DNA of 59,780 nucleotides from Helicobacter aurati (GTDB lineage Bacteria; Campylobacterota; Campylobacteria; Campylobacterales; Helicobacteraceae), in NCBI RefSeq assembly GCF_003364265.1, contig NZ_NXLW01000012.1, positions 1-59,780 on the forward strand. The letters run 5' to 3'. This document shows positions 27,843 to 38,213 of the stretch, piece after piece (the first letter of the stretch is position 1; each line of letters opens with the position of its first letter). Made by a program: the position numbers and the translations under genes. Under the pieces are notes generated by a model. That model saw only the letters and a program-made list of their open reading frames with translations, had not been told where the DNA came from and ran no database searches.

Positions 27843-27876
27843 TCTTTATGAATTATTATCATCGTGATAAATATTT

Positions 27877-28452
27877 ATGCAAAGTTGTATGTTAACCAAA
27901 CAAATACCTGCTTGTAAATCTCTTGTTATTAATTCTAGCGAGCTTGTTTTAGTAGCTTCTCTAGGTAAAGCCGTCGGATTGCATGGCGGTATTAGGGCGT
28001 TTGTAGTAACAGACTTTCCAGAAATTTTTAGTAAAAATACACGTTTTTATCTTTCTAATCACTACATTACCTCTGAAGATTCTATCTCTTGCATGCTTGT
28101 TACTCTTACAAACTATCACGCGCAGAAACAACTGCTTTTTTTTCAAGAAATCACGCAAAGAGAACAAGCCGAGTTATTCCGGAATACTGCAATGTACACT
28201 ACGATTGCAGAAACCAGAAAGCTATGTTCATTGCAGGAACATGAATTTTTCTATTTCGATATTATTGGAATGCAGATCATAGAGGATGAAGAAACGTTAG
28301 GCGAAGTAAAAGATATTCAGAAGATTGCAAACACTTACTATTTTATTGTCGATAACAACTTCCTAATCCCCTACATTGACCGTTATATAATCAGAATCGA
28401 TAAAAACACTAAACAAATTTTTACACGGGATGCGAGATTCTTACGTAGCTAA
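27877..28452 (+). CDS. rimM: Ribosome maturation factor RimM
   Basis: This protein assists 30S maturation by binding S19. The N-terminal motif LGKAVGLHGGIRAF (about 30-43) and the C-terminal PRC-barrel (YFDIIGMQIIEDEETLGEVKDI ending in IPYIDRYI) identify it. It is 191 residues from the first ATG. The first 20 residues (MQSCMLTKQIPACKS) are unusual for the family, so the true start may be the ATG at 27889. An 8-T run lies inside the gene near 28136. Confidence 0.85.
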   Translation: MQSCMLTKQIPACKSLVINSSELVLVASLGKAVGLHGGIRAFVVTDFPEIFSKNTRFYLSNHYITSEDSISCMLVTLTNYHAQKQLLFFQEITQREQAELFRNTAMYTTIAETRKLCSLQEHEFFYFDIIGMQIIEDEETLGEVKDIQKIANTYYFIVDNNFLIPYIDRYIIRIDKNTKQIFTRDARFLRS

Positions 28453-28498
28453 CTATTTCATACAAACATCTTATTGAAATTTGAGGAAACACAGCATT

Positions 28499-29704
28499 AT
28501 GTTTATAGACAATGTAGAAATCTTTATACAATCAGGTAATGGTGGTGCTGGAGCAGTAAGCTTCAGAAGAGAAAAGTTTGTTTTACAAGGCGGTCCTGAC
28601 GGAGGCGACGGAGGCGACGGAGGCGACGTTTATATAGCAGTAGATAAAAACACAAGCACTTTAGCCAAATTTCGCGGGCACAAAAATTATATAGCACAGA
28701 ATGGAGCACAAGGTGGTGCGAAAAAATGCCATGGTAAAAAAGGCAAGGATATTGTACTTTATATCCCACCAGGGACACAAATCATTGACGCACACACAAA
28801 AGTACTGCTATTTGATTTGGTACATGATGGAGAAAAAATAAAGATTCTGCATGGTGGCAAAGGAGGCTTAGGCAATGCGAGATTCAAAAATTCCATTAAC
28901 CAACGTCCCAATTACGCGCAAAAAGGCATAGCGGGCAGCAGCTTAAGAGTCATTCTAGAATTAAAGCTCATAGCCGACATTGCTCTAGTCGGATTCCCTA
29001 ATGCAGGAAAATCTAGTTTAATAGCACGGCTGACTAATTCAAAACCAAAGATAGCCAACTATGAGTTTAGCACGCTTGTTCCTAACTTGGGAGTAGTAGA
29101 TATTAACGACTTTTCATCTTACACTATCGCAGATATTCCGGGTCTTATACAAGGTGCAAGTAAGGGTAAGGGGCTTGGCTTGCAATTCCTACGTCATATT
29201 GAACGCACGAGGATTCTATTGTTTGTGCTTGATATTTCACGTTTTATAGAATCCACTTTTATAGAATCCGACAAGGAAAATTCTTGCGAATCTACGCATC
29301 TCATCACACAATTCACCATTCTATTTGAAGAATTACAACAATATTCCCAACTCCTCGCCCACAAACATTATGGTATCGCCTTAAGTAAAAGTGATATAGC
29401 ACTCTTACAGTCCTTTCATCAATTTAACTTCATGGATTATCACGTATGCTCCTTACAAACAAAAGCCTATATTGCTCCTTGCTTGGAACATTATATCCAT
29501 GTTGGCTATACACATAGCCCTAACAGCTCCATGCAGGAAACACACATGCAAACACAGCAACAAAGCAAAAAAACAATGCTAGATTGTGCGCCACTTTTTA
29601 TCCTGCCTTTTTCTTCTGTAAGCGGGCTAAATCTCGAATCATTGCGCAATTTACTTTTTTATGCTTTAGAATACACTTCAAGCAAACAACAAGAATTTCC
29701 ATAG
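28499..29704 (+). CDS. obg: GTPase Obg/CgtA
   Basis: This essential ribosome-associated GTPase starts at the ATG at 28499 ([18 protein letters not shown]), with GAGG upstream; an in-frame TTG at 28481 would add six residues. It has the glycine-rich Obg domain ([14 protein letters not shown]), G1 GFPNAGKSS (about 165-173), G3 DIPGLIQGA (about 212-220), G4 SKSD (about 297-300) and G5 SSVSG (about 372-376). The G4-G5 spacing is about 70 residues, with an insertion rich in Gln, His and Ser, larger than I expect. No C-terminal OCT domain is present. Confidence 0.94.
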   Translation: MFIDNVEIFIQSGNGGAGAVSFRREKFVLQGGPDGGDGGDGGDVYIAVDKNTSTLAKFRGHKNYIAQNGAQGGAKKCHGKKGKDIVLYIPPGTQIIDAHTKVLLFDLVHDGEKIKILHGGKGGLGNARFKNSINQRPNYAQKGIAGSSLRVILELKLIADIALVGFPNAGKSSLIARLTNSKPKIANYEFSTLVPNLGVVDINDFSSYTIADIPGLIQGASKGKGLGLQFLRHIERTRILLFVLDISRFIESTFIESDKENSCESTHLITQFTILFEELQQYSQLLAHKHYGIALSKSDIALLQSFHQFNFMDYHVCSLQTKAYIAPCLEHYIHVGYTHSPNSSMQETHMQTQQQSKKTMLDCAPLFILPFSSVSGLNLESLRNLLFYALEYTSSKQQEFP

Positions 29705-29780
29705 AATCACTAATGCGATAAATTCTTTTGAAATTTTTGTTGTGCTACAATGTATAACATAAATACCCGAAAGTAAAAAA

Positions 29781-30914
29781 ATGGCAGAAGAAGAAAAAAC
29801 CCACGCCCCTTCCCAACGTAAGATAGAAAAAGCAAGAGAAGAAGGTAGTATTGCAAAAAGCCCCGATCTAGTGGGCTTTGCTGGGCTTATTGTCGGGCTT
29901 TTTTTGCTATTTATTATCTTCCCCTTTTGGGTGCATAATTTGCAATTACTTTATATAGAATGCACTAAATTATTCCGTATAGATTTCACTATTAATAATA
30001 TATTCACGCTTTCTATTACAACTTTTAAAGTCGTATTTTTATGTGTATTGCCCTTTTTTCTTGCATTGATAATAGCTGGGATTATAGGTAACGTTGCACA
30101 ATTCGGTTTCTTACTTAGTTTTAAAATCATTCAACCAAAACTTGACAAAATTAACCCAATTAAAGGTGCAAAGAATCTTTTTTCACTAAAAAAATTACTC
30201 GATGGCTTGATGATTACTCTCAAAGTAGGTATTGCCTTTACCATAGGATTCTTTATCTTTATAGGATTCTTAGACGAAGTAGCGGGTATATCTTTGGCAC
30301 CACTGCATGAGCAGCTTAAATGGCTATATCAAAAGGCTCTTATTCTGATTAGCTCTTTGCTCGCAGTCTTTTTGGTAATGGCAATAATAGATTTCCTTAT
30401 CAAACGTTATCAATACATTAAAAGCCTCAGAATGAGCAAGCAAGAGCTTAAAGACGAATTTAAACAACAAGAAGGTAACCAAGAAATAAAAGCAAAAATC
30501 AGACAAATCATGATGAAAAACGCCATGAATAAAATGATGAGTGCTATTCCAACAGCAAATGTTGTTGTTACAAACCCCACACATTACGCGGTAGCGTTAC
30601 GTTTTGATAGCGATAAAGAATCTGCTCCTGTGGTAGTAGCCAAAGGAATAGATCATCTTGCCATACGCATTAAAGGCATAGCGAGGGAAAATGATATACT
30701 GGTGGTTGAAAATCCGCCTTTAGCCCGAGAGCTTTATCGTTTAGTTGATGTAGATAGAATGATACCGCAAGAATTATTTAGTGCTGTCGTTGAACTATTT
30801 CAGTATGTTGCTATCCTTGAGAGGAAAAGAGGAAAAGAACCAGAATTTATGCGGAAAGCGCAGCAAAGAACAGGAAACATTACCCACAATAAAAGCTCCA
30901 CTTTAGAGGGCTAA
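29781..30914 (+). CDS. flhB: Flagellar type III export protein FlhB
   Basis: This inner-membrane component of the flagellar export gate controls the switch from rod/hook to filament export. It has the N-terminal EEEKTHAPSQRKIEKAREEG motif, four membrane helices up to about residue 205, and the autocleavage motif NPTH at 265-268. At 377 residues it is slightly longer than usual. It lies alone among non-flagellar genes, as is common in Helicobacter. Confidence 0.95.
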   Translation: MAEEEKTHAPSQRKIEKAREEGSIAKSPDLVGFAGLIVGLFLLFIIFPFWVHNLQLLYIECTKLFRIDFTINNIFTLSITTFKVVFLCVLPFFLALIIAGIIGNVAQFGFLLSFKIIQPKLDKINPIKGAKNLFSLKKLLDGLMITLKVGIAFTIGFFIFIGFLDEVAGISLAPLHEQLKWLYQKALILISSLLAVFLVMAIIDFLIKRYQYIKSLRMSKQELKDEFKQQEGNQEIKAKIRQIMMKNAMNKMMSAIPTANVVVTNPTHYAVALRFDSDKESAPVVVAKGIDHLAIRIKGIARENDILVVENPPLARELYRLVDVDRMIPQELFSAVVELFQYVAILERKRGKEPEFMRKAQQRTGNITHNKSSTLEG

Positions 30915-30928
30915 GGCAAGGAATCATA

Positions 30929-32179
30929 ATGGCATGCCTTTACCTCAACGACAAAAGAATCTTTAATCATCTGATTTTTTGCATACTATTGATCTTGAAT
31001 TGCCTCTTACTCTTGTGGTTTATCGCACAAACAAGCATCTATTCACAAGAGGCAATACGATTTTTCCATTTTCAAGATTCTCACGCAAATTTAGGCAGAG
31101 AATTTAGTGCTGCTTTTTGCTACAAATTAGCCTTCATAGGGGTAAGCATTGTTCAATGGTTGGGAATTCATGCAATTTATAATGATTTTGGACTACGTGC
31201 ACCTTTTCTGCTTTTACATATCTGTAATTGTGTTTTATTATACATTATTGCCCTAAAAATGCTAAGAAAGGCTCAAGATAGTTTGCTTTGCGTGGGAATC
31301 TTTATGCTTATTCCAGGTATAAGTGTGAGCGCATTGGTTGTGTCAAATACTAGCGTACTTATTTTTTTATCCTTGCTTATTATCTATTGGCAGGTTATAC
31401 ACAACCGTATAGCCTATCCACTTTTTGTTGTGGCGATTTTTCTAGATTCTGGTGGAAGCATTCTTTGTCTGGCATTGTTTTTTTATGCTCTTTATTACCG
31501 TAAGAATAAGACAATTATTTTTGCGATTCTATGTTTTGGAATCAACATGTATCTTTTTGCCCCTATTTATGGCGTGCCGAAATCTTATTTTTTAGACACA
31601 ATTGGATTTCTGGCTATTATCTTTACGCCTGTATTTTTCGTGTATTACTGTGCCTATTTATATTTCTATACATTGCACAATACTCCTAGCTTTGTTAATG
31701 TTATTGCCTTTATTGGTTTTATTTTTGTTTTGTTGCTGTCTATCAGACAGCCTATTAAAGCCGATAGCTTTATCCCATTCTTAGTCGTTGGTATTCCTGT
31801 TTTTGTCGATAAAATGCAAACTGAATTGCGAGTGCGATTGCCGCAATTTAGAATCAAATATCTCATACGTATAGGATGTATTGCTTCATTCCTTATATTT
31901 GGAAACATTATATTGTTTGGCAACAAACTTACTTACTATTTTAGTAATGAACACAACTTTGCTTATCCGTTTTATGCAGCAAAAGAAATCGCCAAAGAGC
32001 TTTATGCCAAAAATATTACTCATATTCAAGTAGAGGGCAATCTAGGCATAAGACTTGCCTTTTATGGAATCAATACAGATTCTACTGCCCCTTATCAACT
32101 AATCCAAATTCGTAACGGCAATATCAATATTGTCTATGGCAAACACACTGTTGCACAATATGGCATTATTAGGCAATAA
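30929..32179 (+). CDS. Polytopic membrane protein, possible GT-C type
   Basis: This 416-residue protein has around ten predicted membrane helices and a C-terminal soluble part of about 80 residues. An acidic pair is absent from the first loop, which instead reads YSQEAIRFFHF; the layout recalls ArnT/PMT-like GT-C transferases, but this is weak. AAGGAATCATA precedes the ATG, 14 nt after flhB. The function is unknown. Confidence 0.65.
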   Translation: MACLYLNDKRIFNHLIFCILLILNCLLLLWFIAQTSIYSQEAIRFFHFQDSHANLGREFSAAFCYKLAFIGVSIVQWLGIHAIYNDFGLRAPFLLLHICNCVLLYIIALKMLRKAQDSLLCVGIFMLIPGISVSALVVSNTSVLIFLSLLIIYWQVIHNRIAYPLFVVAIFLDSGGSILCLALFFYALYYRKNKTIIFAILCFGINMYLFAPIYGVPKSYFLDTIGFLAIIFTPVFFVYYCAYLYFYTLHNTPSFVNVIAFIGFIFVLLLSIRQPIKADSFIPFLVVGIPVFVDKMQTELRVRLPQFRIKYLIRIGCIASFLIFGNIILFGNKLTYYFSNEHNFAYPFYAAKEIAKELYAKNITHIQVEGNLGIRLAFYGINTDSTAPYQLIQIRNGNINIVYGKHTVAQYGIIRQ

Positions 32180-32235
32180 TCAAAAGATTTTAAGGTAATA
32201 TTCTTCTATTTCATTCAACATGAAAAGGAGGAAAA

Positions 32236-33117
32236 ATGGTTCTAGGAGCAATGAGCGCGCTAATTACGCCCTTTAAAAATGGGAAAGTTGACACACAAGC
32301 TTATGAAGCATTAATAAAAAGACAAATACAATACGGTATGGACGCATGCGTACCTGCTGGCACAACAGGCGAAAGCGCAACTATGAGTCATGCTGAACAT
32401 AAAGAATGTATTGAAATCGCGGTGCAAACCTGCAGAAATACAAAAGCAAAAGTGCTTGCAGGCGCAGGAAGCAATAATACAATAGAAGCTATTGAACTCG
32501 CGCAATTTGCGCAGAAATGCGGTGCCGATGCAATACTCTCTGTCGTCCCTTACTACAATAAACCCACACAGCAAGGTCTCTATCTACACTATAAAGCCAT
32601 CGCAGAATCTGTGGATATTCCGATTATGCTTTATAATGTGCCATCAAGGACGGGAGTGGGTCTTGAAGTCGAAACAATTATCAAACTCTATCAAGATATA
32701 AAAAATATTTATGGCATTAAAGAGGCTAGCGGTTCTATTGAACATGTGTGTGCAATGTTGCACGTAGATTCAAGTCTCAAAGTACTAAGCGGAGATGATT
32801 CCTTAAATTACAGCATATTATCTTTAGGTGGGCAAGGCGTAATATCTGTAACAGGGAATCTTTTCCCTCAAGATATTGTAAGCCTTTATCGATTCGCAAT
32901 GAAAGGTGATTTCACAAGTAGTTTAGCTGTTTCTAATAAACTTTATGGTATAAATAAGGCTTTATTTCATCAAAGTAATCCTATCCCCATTAAAGCGGCA
33001 ATGTTTCTGCATGGATTAATTCCTACGCTTGAGTATCGCTTGCCATTATGCGAACCCAGCAGGGAATGTATGAAATTAATTGAAAAAGCTTTAGAAAAAT
33101 ACGAGGTACAAAAATGA
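32236..33117 (+). CDS. dapA: 4-hydroxy-tetrahydrodipicolinate synthase
   Basis: This enzyme condenses pyruvate with aspartate semialdehyde in lysine and diaminopimelate synthesis. The Schiff-base lysine is K162 (YGIKEASG), with Y133 ([10 protein letters not shown]), Y107 and T43-T44 (AGTTGE) as the usual active-site partners. It is 293 residues, the family norm. A very strong AAAAGGAGGAAAA site precedes the ATG. The stop overlaps the next ATG by 4 nt. Confidence 0.97.
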   Translation: MVLGAMSALITPFKNGKVDTQAYEALIKRQIQYGMDACVPAGTTGESATMSHAEHKECIEIAVQTCRNTKAKVLAGAGSNNTIEAIELAQFAQKCGADAILSVVPYYNKPTQQGLYLHYKAIAESVDIPIMLYNVPSRTGVGLEVETIIKLYQDIKNIYGIKEASGSIEHVCAMLHVDSSLKVLSGDDSLNYSILSLGGQGVISVTGNLFPQDIVSLYRFAMKGDFTSSLAVSNKLYGINKALFHQSNPIPIKAAMFLHGLIPTLEYRLPLCEPSRECMKLIEKALEKYEVQK

Positions 33118-33917
33118 ATAATAGTTTAACAAACACAACAGATTATATGAAAGGTAAAACACTTGTTATTAGCGGCGCAACGAGGGGCATAGGTAAGGCA
33201 ATACTCTATAAATTCGCACAAAATAGTGTGAATATCGCTTTCACTTACAATAAAAACGAAGAAGAAGCGCAAAAAATTGCACAAGATGTAGAATCAAAAT
33301 ACCATATTAAAGCAAAGTATTATCCACTCAATGTCTTAGAACCAGAGCAATATATAGGTTTATATGAGCAAATCGATAAAGACTTCGAAAGAGTAGATTT
33401 TTTTATCTCAAATGCTATTATTTATGGGCGAAGTGTCGTTGGTGGTTTTGCTCCTTTTATGCGCTTAAAACCCAAAGGATTAAACAACATTTATACAGCA
33501 ACTGTCTTGGCGTTTGTTGTCGGAGCACAGGAAGCTGTAAAAAGAATGCAAAAAGTCGGTGGCGGCAATATTGTAAGTCTTAGCTCCACAGGGAATCTCG
33601 TCTATATGCCAAACTATGCTGGACACGGAAATTCCAAAAATGCTGTCGAAACAATGGTTAAATACGCTGCGCAAGATTTGGGCGAATACAACATTCGAGT
33701 TAACGCAGTAAGTGGAGGACCTATCGATACGGATGCTTTACGTGCATTTCCAGACTACGAAGAAGTTAAGGCAAAAGTAGAATCGCAAAGCCCACTCAAA
33801 AGAATGGGGACCCCTCGAGATTTAGCTGGAGCAGCATTTTTCCTCTGTGATAATACCCAGAGCGCATGGCTTACAGGACAAACTATTGTGATTGATGGTG
33901 GCACAACCTTTGTGTGA
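33114..33917 (+). CDS. Short-chain dehydrogenase, FabL-like enoyl-ACP reductase candidate
   Basis: This 267-residue Rossmann-fold protein has the NAD(P) motif GATRGIG (21-27). The catalytic residues are spaced Y168-x6-K175 (YAGHGNSK), as in enoyl-ACP reductases, not Y-x3-K as in ordinary SDRs. The following [17 protein letters not shown] closely recalls B. subtilis FabL. Orthologues beside dapA are often annotated as hydroxysteroid dehydrogenase; the spacing argues for enoyl reductase. It is coupled to dapA by an ATGA overlap. A second ATG at 33147 is also possible. Confidence 0.75.
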   Translation: MNNSLTNTTDYMKGKTLVISGATRGIGKAILYKFAQNSVNIAFTYNKNEEEAQKIAQDVESKYHIKAKYYPLNVLEPEQYIGLYEQIDKDFERVDFFISNAIIYGRSVVGGFAPFMRLKPKGLNNIYTATVLAFVVGAQEAVKRMQKVGGGNIVSLSSTGNLVYMPNYAGHGNSKNAVETMVKYAAQDLGEYNIRVNAVSGGPIDTDALRAFPDYEEVKAKVESQSPLKRMGTPRDLAGAAFFLCDNTQSAWLTGQTIVIDGGTTFV

Positions 33918-33951
33918 TTAAGCAATAAACAAGCATTCGGATAGCTAAGTG

Positions 33952-35193
33952 ATGGCAGAATCTTTATGGAGTGCTTGCTTCGAAAAGCTAACATTAATGT
34001 TAGCAAAACTTGATTCTCTATGTGCATGTTATTGCTATTTTCCTAAAATAAGACAACAACAAATTGCTGATTCTATCCCGCAATCTCTAAAAACTCACAA
34101 CGATTCTTTCTACGACCATCATTCTTCGCATAATTTGCAACAAACGTCATTGCAACCAAATAAAAAACATATAGCCAATCTCTCTACTCTCATGCAACAA
34201 AATACTTTCCATTTTCCCCACAATGCCGCTTCACCTGTCTATTATTTGAATAGACTGCTACGTCGCAAGATACGTATTCTCTCACTCGATATATTGCAGC
34301 ATAAGGAATTGGTTATACAGAAACAAGAATTACGTGAAAGAGAACAAAATGAGATACTTATAGCAAAAGCTAAACAAGCAAAAATTCCTCTAGCAACTCA
34401 CGAATGTCAATTCATAATGAAGTCTATCGATAAAACCAATGTATATTTTGAAACATTCTTTGTAGATTCTTACGCGCTTTGCAAAGAATCTTTAAAATCC
34501 AAAGAAAAGATGTATTTTATCAATCCCTTTGATATCTTCAGCAAACTTACTGTGCTATTCCCTGATTTACATCAATATACAATTATTCTGCAGGACAAAG
34601 AAAAACATGCTTTAGCGCACTACAATCATGGTACTCTCCGCTTTTGTATAATAGTAGAGAAGAAAATAGCCTTACAAAATTACTTTCATTTACTTGATTC
34701 ACTAGGGGAAGTTATCGTTTGTAATTTAAGCACACAATCATTCGTGGCTAATAATTTTCTTCCTTTAGAATCTTTACTCTCTGATGCTCTACATTCTTTA
34801 GAAGAGCATAATTTTGAAAAGCTTGATTCGCATGCTTGCCTAAAAATATTAGTGATTAATTACTGTTATACGGTTGGCGGATTGTCTTTAAGACGTCTAT
34901 TATTCATTCCTAAACATTTCTATATTCTGCAGTATAAGATTGCCCTTTGTGTTATTGTTGGCTTGCTATTTATATTTATAAGTACTATACATTCTTTATA
35001 TTTTAATTACCAACAACAAAAAGATCTCGAACATACAACGAAACTTCATTATGAGGCAATAGAAAACCTCTACCACAAGAAAAAAACCTATCCTTCGGCA
35101 TATCACAAAATTTATCAAAGCATACAAAAGCACAAAAGCCTGAACTTTTCAATCCAGCAACATTACAATTTTCAAACAAAGCAGTGGGAATAA
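33952..35193 (+). CDS. Uncharacterised single-pass membrane protein
   Basis: This roughly 413-residue protein has a large N-terminal cytoplasmic part (1-320), one membrane helix near 327-346 (CVIVGLLFIFISTIHSLYF) and a short C-terminal tail with coiled-coil character. The layout resembles GspL/PilN-like assembly proteins, but I see no diagnostic motif. A GTG at 33949 directly precedes the ATG. It is 34 nt after the SDR gene. The function is unknown. Confidence 0.6.
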   Translation: MAESLWSACFEKLTLMLAKLDSLCACYCYFPKIRQQQIADSIPQSLKTHNDSFYDHHSSHNLQQTSLQPNKKHIANLSTLMQQNTFHFPHNAASPVYYLNRLLRRKIRILSLDILQHKELVIQKQELREREQNEILIAKAKQAKIPLATHECQFIMKSIDKTNVYFETFFVDSYALCKESLKSKEKMYFINPFDIFSKLTVLFPDLHQYTIILQDKEKHALAHYNHGTLRFCIIVEKKIALQNYFHLLDSLGEVIVCNLSTQSFVANNFLPLESLLSDALHSLEEHNFEKLDSHACLKILVINYCYTVGGLSLRRLLFIPKHFYILQYKIALCVIVGLLFIFISTIHSLYFNYQQQKDLEHTTKLHYEAIENLYHKKKTYPSAYHKIYQSIQKHKSLNFSIQQHYNFQTKQWE

Positions 35194-35274
35194 TCCCGCA
35201 AATAGCGGGAATGGGAGTTTGTTGTGAAGTGAATAGTGAGAATATATTAGAGTGCAATAGGAATGCTTTATTGC

Positions 35275-36933
35275 TTAATGTTCTATTGCTGTACTAGCTC
35301 CGATTCCTGTTTTCGCTCTGAAATCAAAGCTTTCGAATCCTTCTTTATCAATTTTCGCTCTCGGGCTTTTATCGGTAATAGAAAAAAACCACAAGAGAAA
35401 AAATGTTAGGGGAATAGAAAATATCGCTGGATGATCATAAGGGAAAATAGCCTTTTCAAAACCAAATGTCTTTACCCACATACTAGGGCTTAGTATAACA
35501 AAACTTACCACCGCAATCAATCCTAATAACCCACCTAAAAATACTCCTCTAGTTGTCAAGCCTTTCCAATAAATACAAAGCAAAATGATAGGAAAGTTTA
35601 CACTCCCTGCAATGCCAAACACGAGCCCTACAATGAAAGCGACATTCTGACTTTCAAAGAGAAAACCCAACACAATCGCAATAACACCTAACACTACCGC
35701 AGAAATCTTACTGACTTTTATTTGCGTTTTGCTATCGACTTCTCCTTTTTTCAACGTAGTGGTATATAAATCATGGGCTATTGCGCCTGCTCCGCTTATG
35801 CAAAGCCCAGCAACAACAGCTAAAATCGTAGCAAAAGCAACTGCAGAGATAAAACCTAACAAAACATTGCCACCTAGAATCTCTGAAAGGATAATTACGA
35901 CCATATTAGTAGCACCCGTAAAATTACCATCTGCATCAACATACTTTGGATCTCCAAGCACAAAGGCTATGGCACCAAAACCCAAAATAAATGTCAAAAT
36001 AAAAAAGTAACCTATAAAACCCGTAGCATAGAAGGCAGATTTCCTAGCCTCTCTAGCATCTTTTACGGTAAAAAAGCGCATAAGGATATGAGGGAGTCCA
36101 GCAGTCCCGAAAGTAACGGCTAATCCTAAAGAAAAAGTCGCAATAGGATCCTTGAAAAATACCCCCGCTTTCATTATCGCGTCGCCTTTTGGATGATTAT
36201 TAATCGCTAAATCAAAATAATATTTCAAATCAAACTTTGAAAGATAAAGTATCATCAAAGCCATTAAACTCGTGCCTCCTAAAAGCAAAGTCGCTTTGAT
36301 TATTTGCACCCAAGTAGTCGCGTGCATCCCACCAAAAACAACATAACACACCATTAAGATTCCAACAAAAATAACGGCTAAAGCATACGGCAAACCAAAT
36401 AATGTCTGTATAAGCTGTCCCGCTCCTACCATCTGTGCTATTAAATAGAACACAACGATAACAAGAGTGCTAAGAGCTGCAATGATTCGGATAGGCTTTT
36501 CCTCTAATCTTAACGCAATAACATCTGTAAAAGTGAATTTGCCGAGATTCCTAAATCGCTCGGCAATCAAAAATAGTATCACTGGCCAAGCAATAGTCCA
36601 ACCTACTGGATAAATCAACGCGTCAAATCCATAAGAAAAAATTAGCGCAGTTAAGCCTAAAAAGGCAGCGGCGCTCATATAATCCCCAGAAATAGCAAGT
36701 CCATTTTGGAAACCAGAGATCCCGCCGCCCGCAGTAAAAAACGCTGCTGCTGATTGAGTTCGTTTATTTGAATAATAAGTAATTAGCAATGTAACCAACA
36801 CAAAAGCTATAAATAAAATAACGGCTGTAAGATTTAACTCATTTCTTACTATCTCCTGCTCACCGCTATCAAAAGCCGCACCAAAAACAGCGTCACACAA
36901 AAATAATAAAGATATATTGAATCGCCATATCAT
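35275..36933 (-). CDS. actP: Cation/acetate symporter of the ActP family
   Basis: This 552-residue sodium:solute symporter has about thirteen membrane helices. The ActP signatures FFTAGGGISGFQNGLAISGDYMSAA (about 67-90) and GLPHILMRFFTVKDAREARKS (about 281-301) are clear. The N-terminus looks like a signal sequence, as in E. coli ActP. It takes up acetate or a similar short acid. It follows its small DUF485 partner by 10 nt. Confidence 0.9.
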   Translation of the reverse strand: MIWRFNISLLFLCDAVFGAAFDSGEQEIVRNELNLTAVILFIAFVLVTLLITYYSNKRTQSAAAFFTAGGGISGFQNGLAISGDYMSAAAFLGLTALIFSYGFDALIYPVGWTIAWPVILFLIAERFRNLGKFTFTDVIALRLEEKPIRIIAALSTLVIVVFYLIAQMVGAGQLIQTLFGLPYALAVIFVGILMVCYVVFGGMHATTWVQIIKATLLLGGTSLMALMILYLSKFDLKYYFDLAINNHPKGDAIMKAGVFFKDPIATFSLGLAVTFGTAGLPHILMRFFTVKDAREARKSAFYATGFIGYFFILTFILGFGAIAFVLGDPKYVDADGNFTGATNMVVIILSEILGGNVLLGFISAVAFATILAVVAGLCISGAGAIAHDLYTTTLKKGEVDSKTQIKVSKISAVVLGVIAIVLGFLFESQNVAFIVGLVFGIAGSVNFPIILLCIYWKGLTTRGVFLGGLLGLIAVVSFVILSPSMWVKTFGFEKAIFPYDHPAIFSIPLTFFLLWFFSITDKSPRAKIDKEGFESFDFRAKTGIGASTAIEH

Positions 36934-36943
36934 AATTTTCTCC

Positions 36944-37285
36944 TTAAATAAGACCGCTTTTTTTCATTTTTTTAATAATTTCTTCTTGCTTAGAATCTAA
37001 AAACATATTTGCTACAAATCCATAAATCCCCGTGCTTACAACTCCCAATAAAATGGCACAGATTCCAAAGATAATGCCCAAAGTAATAGGAGAATCAGCC
37101 ACGCTTAACCCCAAAAAATCGGGAAAAAATCCCACCAAAGTTAGAAAACTAAAATAGCAACCTAAAACAATCACAGTAAGAAAAACACAAAAGCGCATTT
37201 TAAACCGCATAAATTCTTCAAATTCATGAAAGGCGGCTTGCTGCTCCTTACTCATATTCTGCAATAGAAAATTAGTCTTTGACAT
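36944..37285 (-). CDS. DUF485 (YjcH-like) membrane partner of ActP
   Basis: This 113-residue protein has two membrane helices (about 33-55 and 67-92) and the family pattern EFEEFMRFKMRFC. In E. coli and many others a DUF485 protein is encoded immediately before actP, as here. GGAGGTAAG precedes the ATG. It is probably a small subunit or assembly factor of the symporter. Confidence 0.88.
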   Translation of the reverse strand: MSKTNFLLQNMSKEQQAAFHEFEEFMRFKMRFCVFLTVIVLGCYFSFLTLVGFFPDFLGLSVADSPITLGIIFGICAILLGVVSTGIYGFVANMFLDSKQEEIIKKMKKSGLI

Positions 37286-37686
37286 TTCTTACCTCCTCAA
37301 TACATAGTTATATTCATTATATATAAAAAAACAATAAATTCTCTAATTTTTATAAAAAACTACTAATTTAGTTTATTAATTCAATTAAATATTAATAAAT
37401 AATGAATTTTTTGTATAAAAAACCTACAAATATTAACAATAATATTACATTTATTGTAATTATTGTATAGATATTGAGAATTCCCACTATATATGTATAA
37501 TCAAAGCTTATTATGTGCAATTTATGTGCATAATTTAACATTTGTTTACAATTATGATTAATATAGGCTCTTGTTCCCATTAAGAAATAAGTTTATATTG
37601 TTGAGCTAGAATCATGTTACTTAGATTGCTATCTTGTGATAATCCATACAAGTAATCTACACAAGCCTGAATGTAAAGGGATCCGC
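37286..37686. other. AT-rich divergent intergenic region
   Basis: About 400 bases with extremely high A+T separate the actP operon (minus) from hemJ (plus). Runs such as TATATATAAAAAAAC near 37318 are good promoter material for the actP side. A 62-codon minus-strand frame (37392-37580) is low complexity and I do not think it is a gene. Confidence 0.5.
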
Positions 37687-38130
37687 ATGTTAGAATTATT
37701 AGAATTTTATGATGTCTTTAAAGCTATCCATATTATCGCCGTTATTTCATGGATGGCGGCTTTATTGTATTTGCCAAGATTATTTGTTTATCATGTGAGA
37801 GAGAAAAGTAACCAGCCATTTAAAAAAGTAGTTGAAGTACAAGAGAGGCGATTGTATTATGGTATCGGCTACCCAGCCATGCTATTAACCATTATTAGTG
37901 GAACACTTATGCTCACAGCAGATCTACATCTTTTTTCAACCGGTGGTTGGCTACACGCAAAACTTACTTTCGTGGCACTTTTGATTATTTTTCACTTTTT
38001 TTGTGGATTTTATCGCAAGGCTCTCTTATCAAACAACTATAAAAGCACGTTATTTTTTAGGGTTTTTAATGAAATTCCTACCCTATTAATGATAGGAATC
38101 GTGATAATGGCTGTCGTAAAGCCTTTTTAA
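37687..38130 (+). CDS. hemJ: Protoporphyrinogen oxidase HemJ family protein
   Basis: This is a HemJ (UPF0093) membrane protein of about 147 residues that oxidises protoporphyrinogen IX in haem synthesis. It begins MLELLEFYDVFKAIHIIAVI, contains SWMAALLYLPRLFVYH and KLTFVALLIIFHFFCG, and has four membrane helices. The start is the ATG at 37687, with AAAGGGATC upstream; the longer frame to 37636 is unlikely. It has no close operon partner. Confidence 0.88.
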   Translation: MLELLEFYDVFKAIHIIAVISWMAALLYLPRLFVYHVREKSNQPFKKVVEVQERRLYYGIGYPAMLLTIISGTLMLTADLHLFSTGGWLHAKLTFVALLIIFHFFCGFYRKALLSNNYKSTLFFRVFNEIPTLLMIGIVIMAVVKPF

Positions 38131-38213
38131 TTCTTTAATCGCCTCAATGTCATAAATATTTCTACTAAATTCATGCTACAATTTATTTTCAAAGCCTTGA
38201 GCTAAGGATAGTC

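Noticed and set aside
28598-28627. Tandem 9-bp GGAGGCGAC repeat in obg
   Set aside because: It encodes the conserved [10 protein letters not shown] glycine-rich part of Obg and slips in frame, so it is not a phase-variation switch.
37392-37580. 62-codon frame in the actP/hemJ gap
   Set aside because: Low-complexity AT-rich sequence with no ribosome binding site and no resemblance to a protein.
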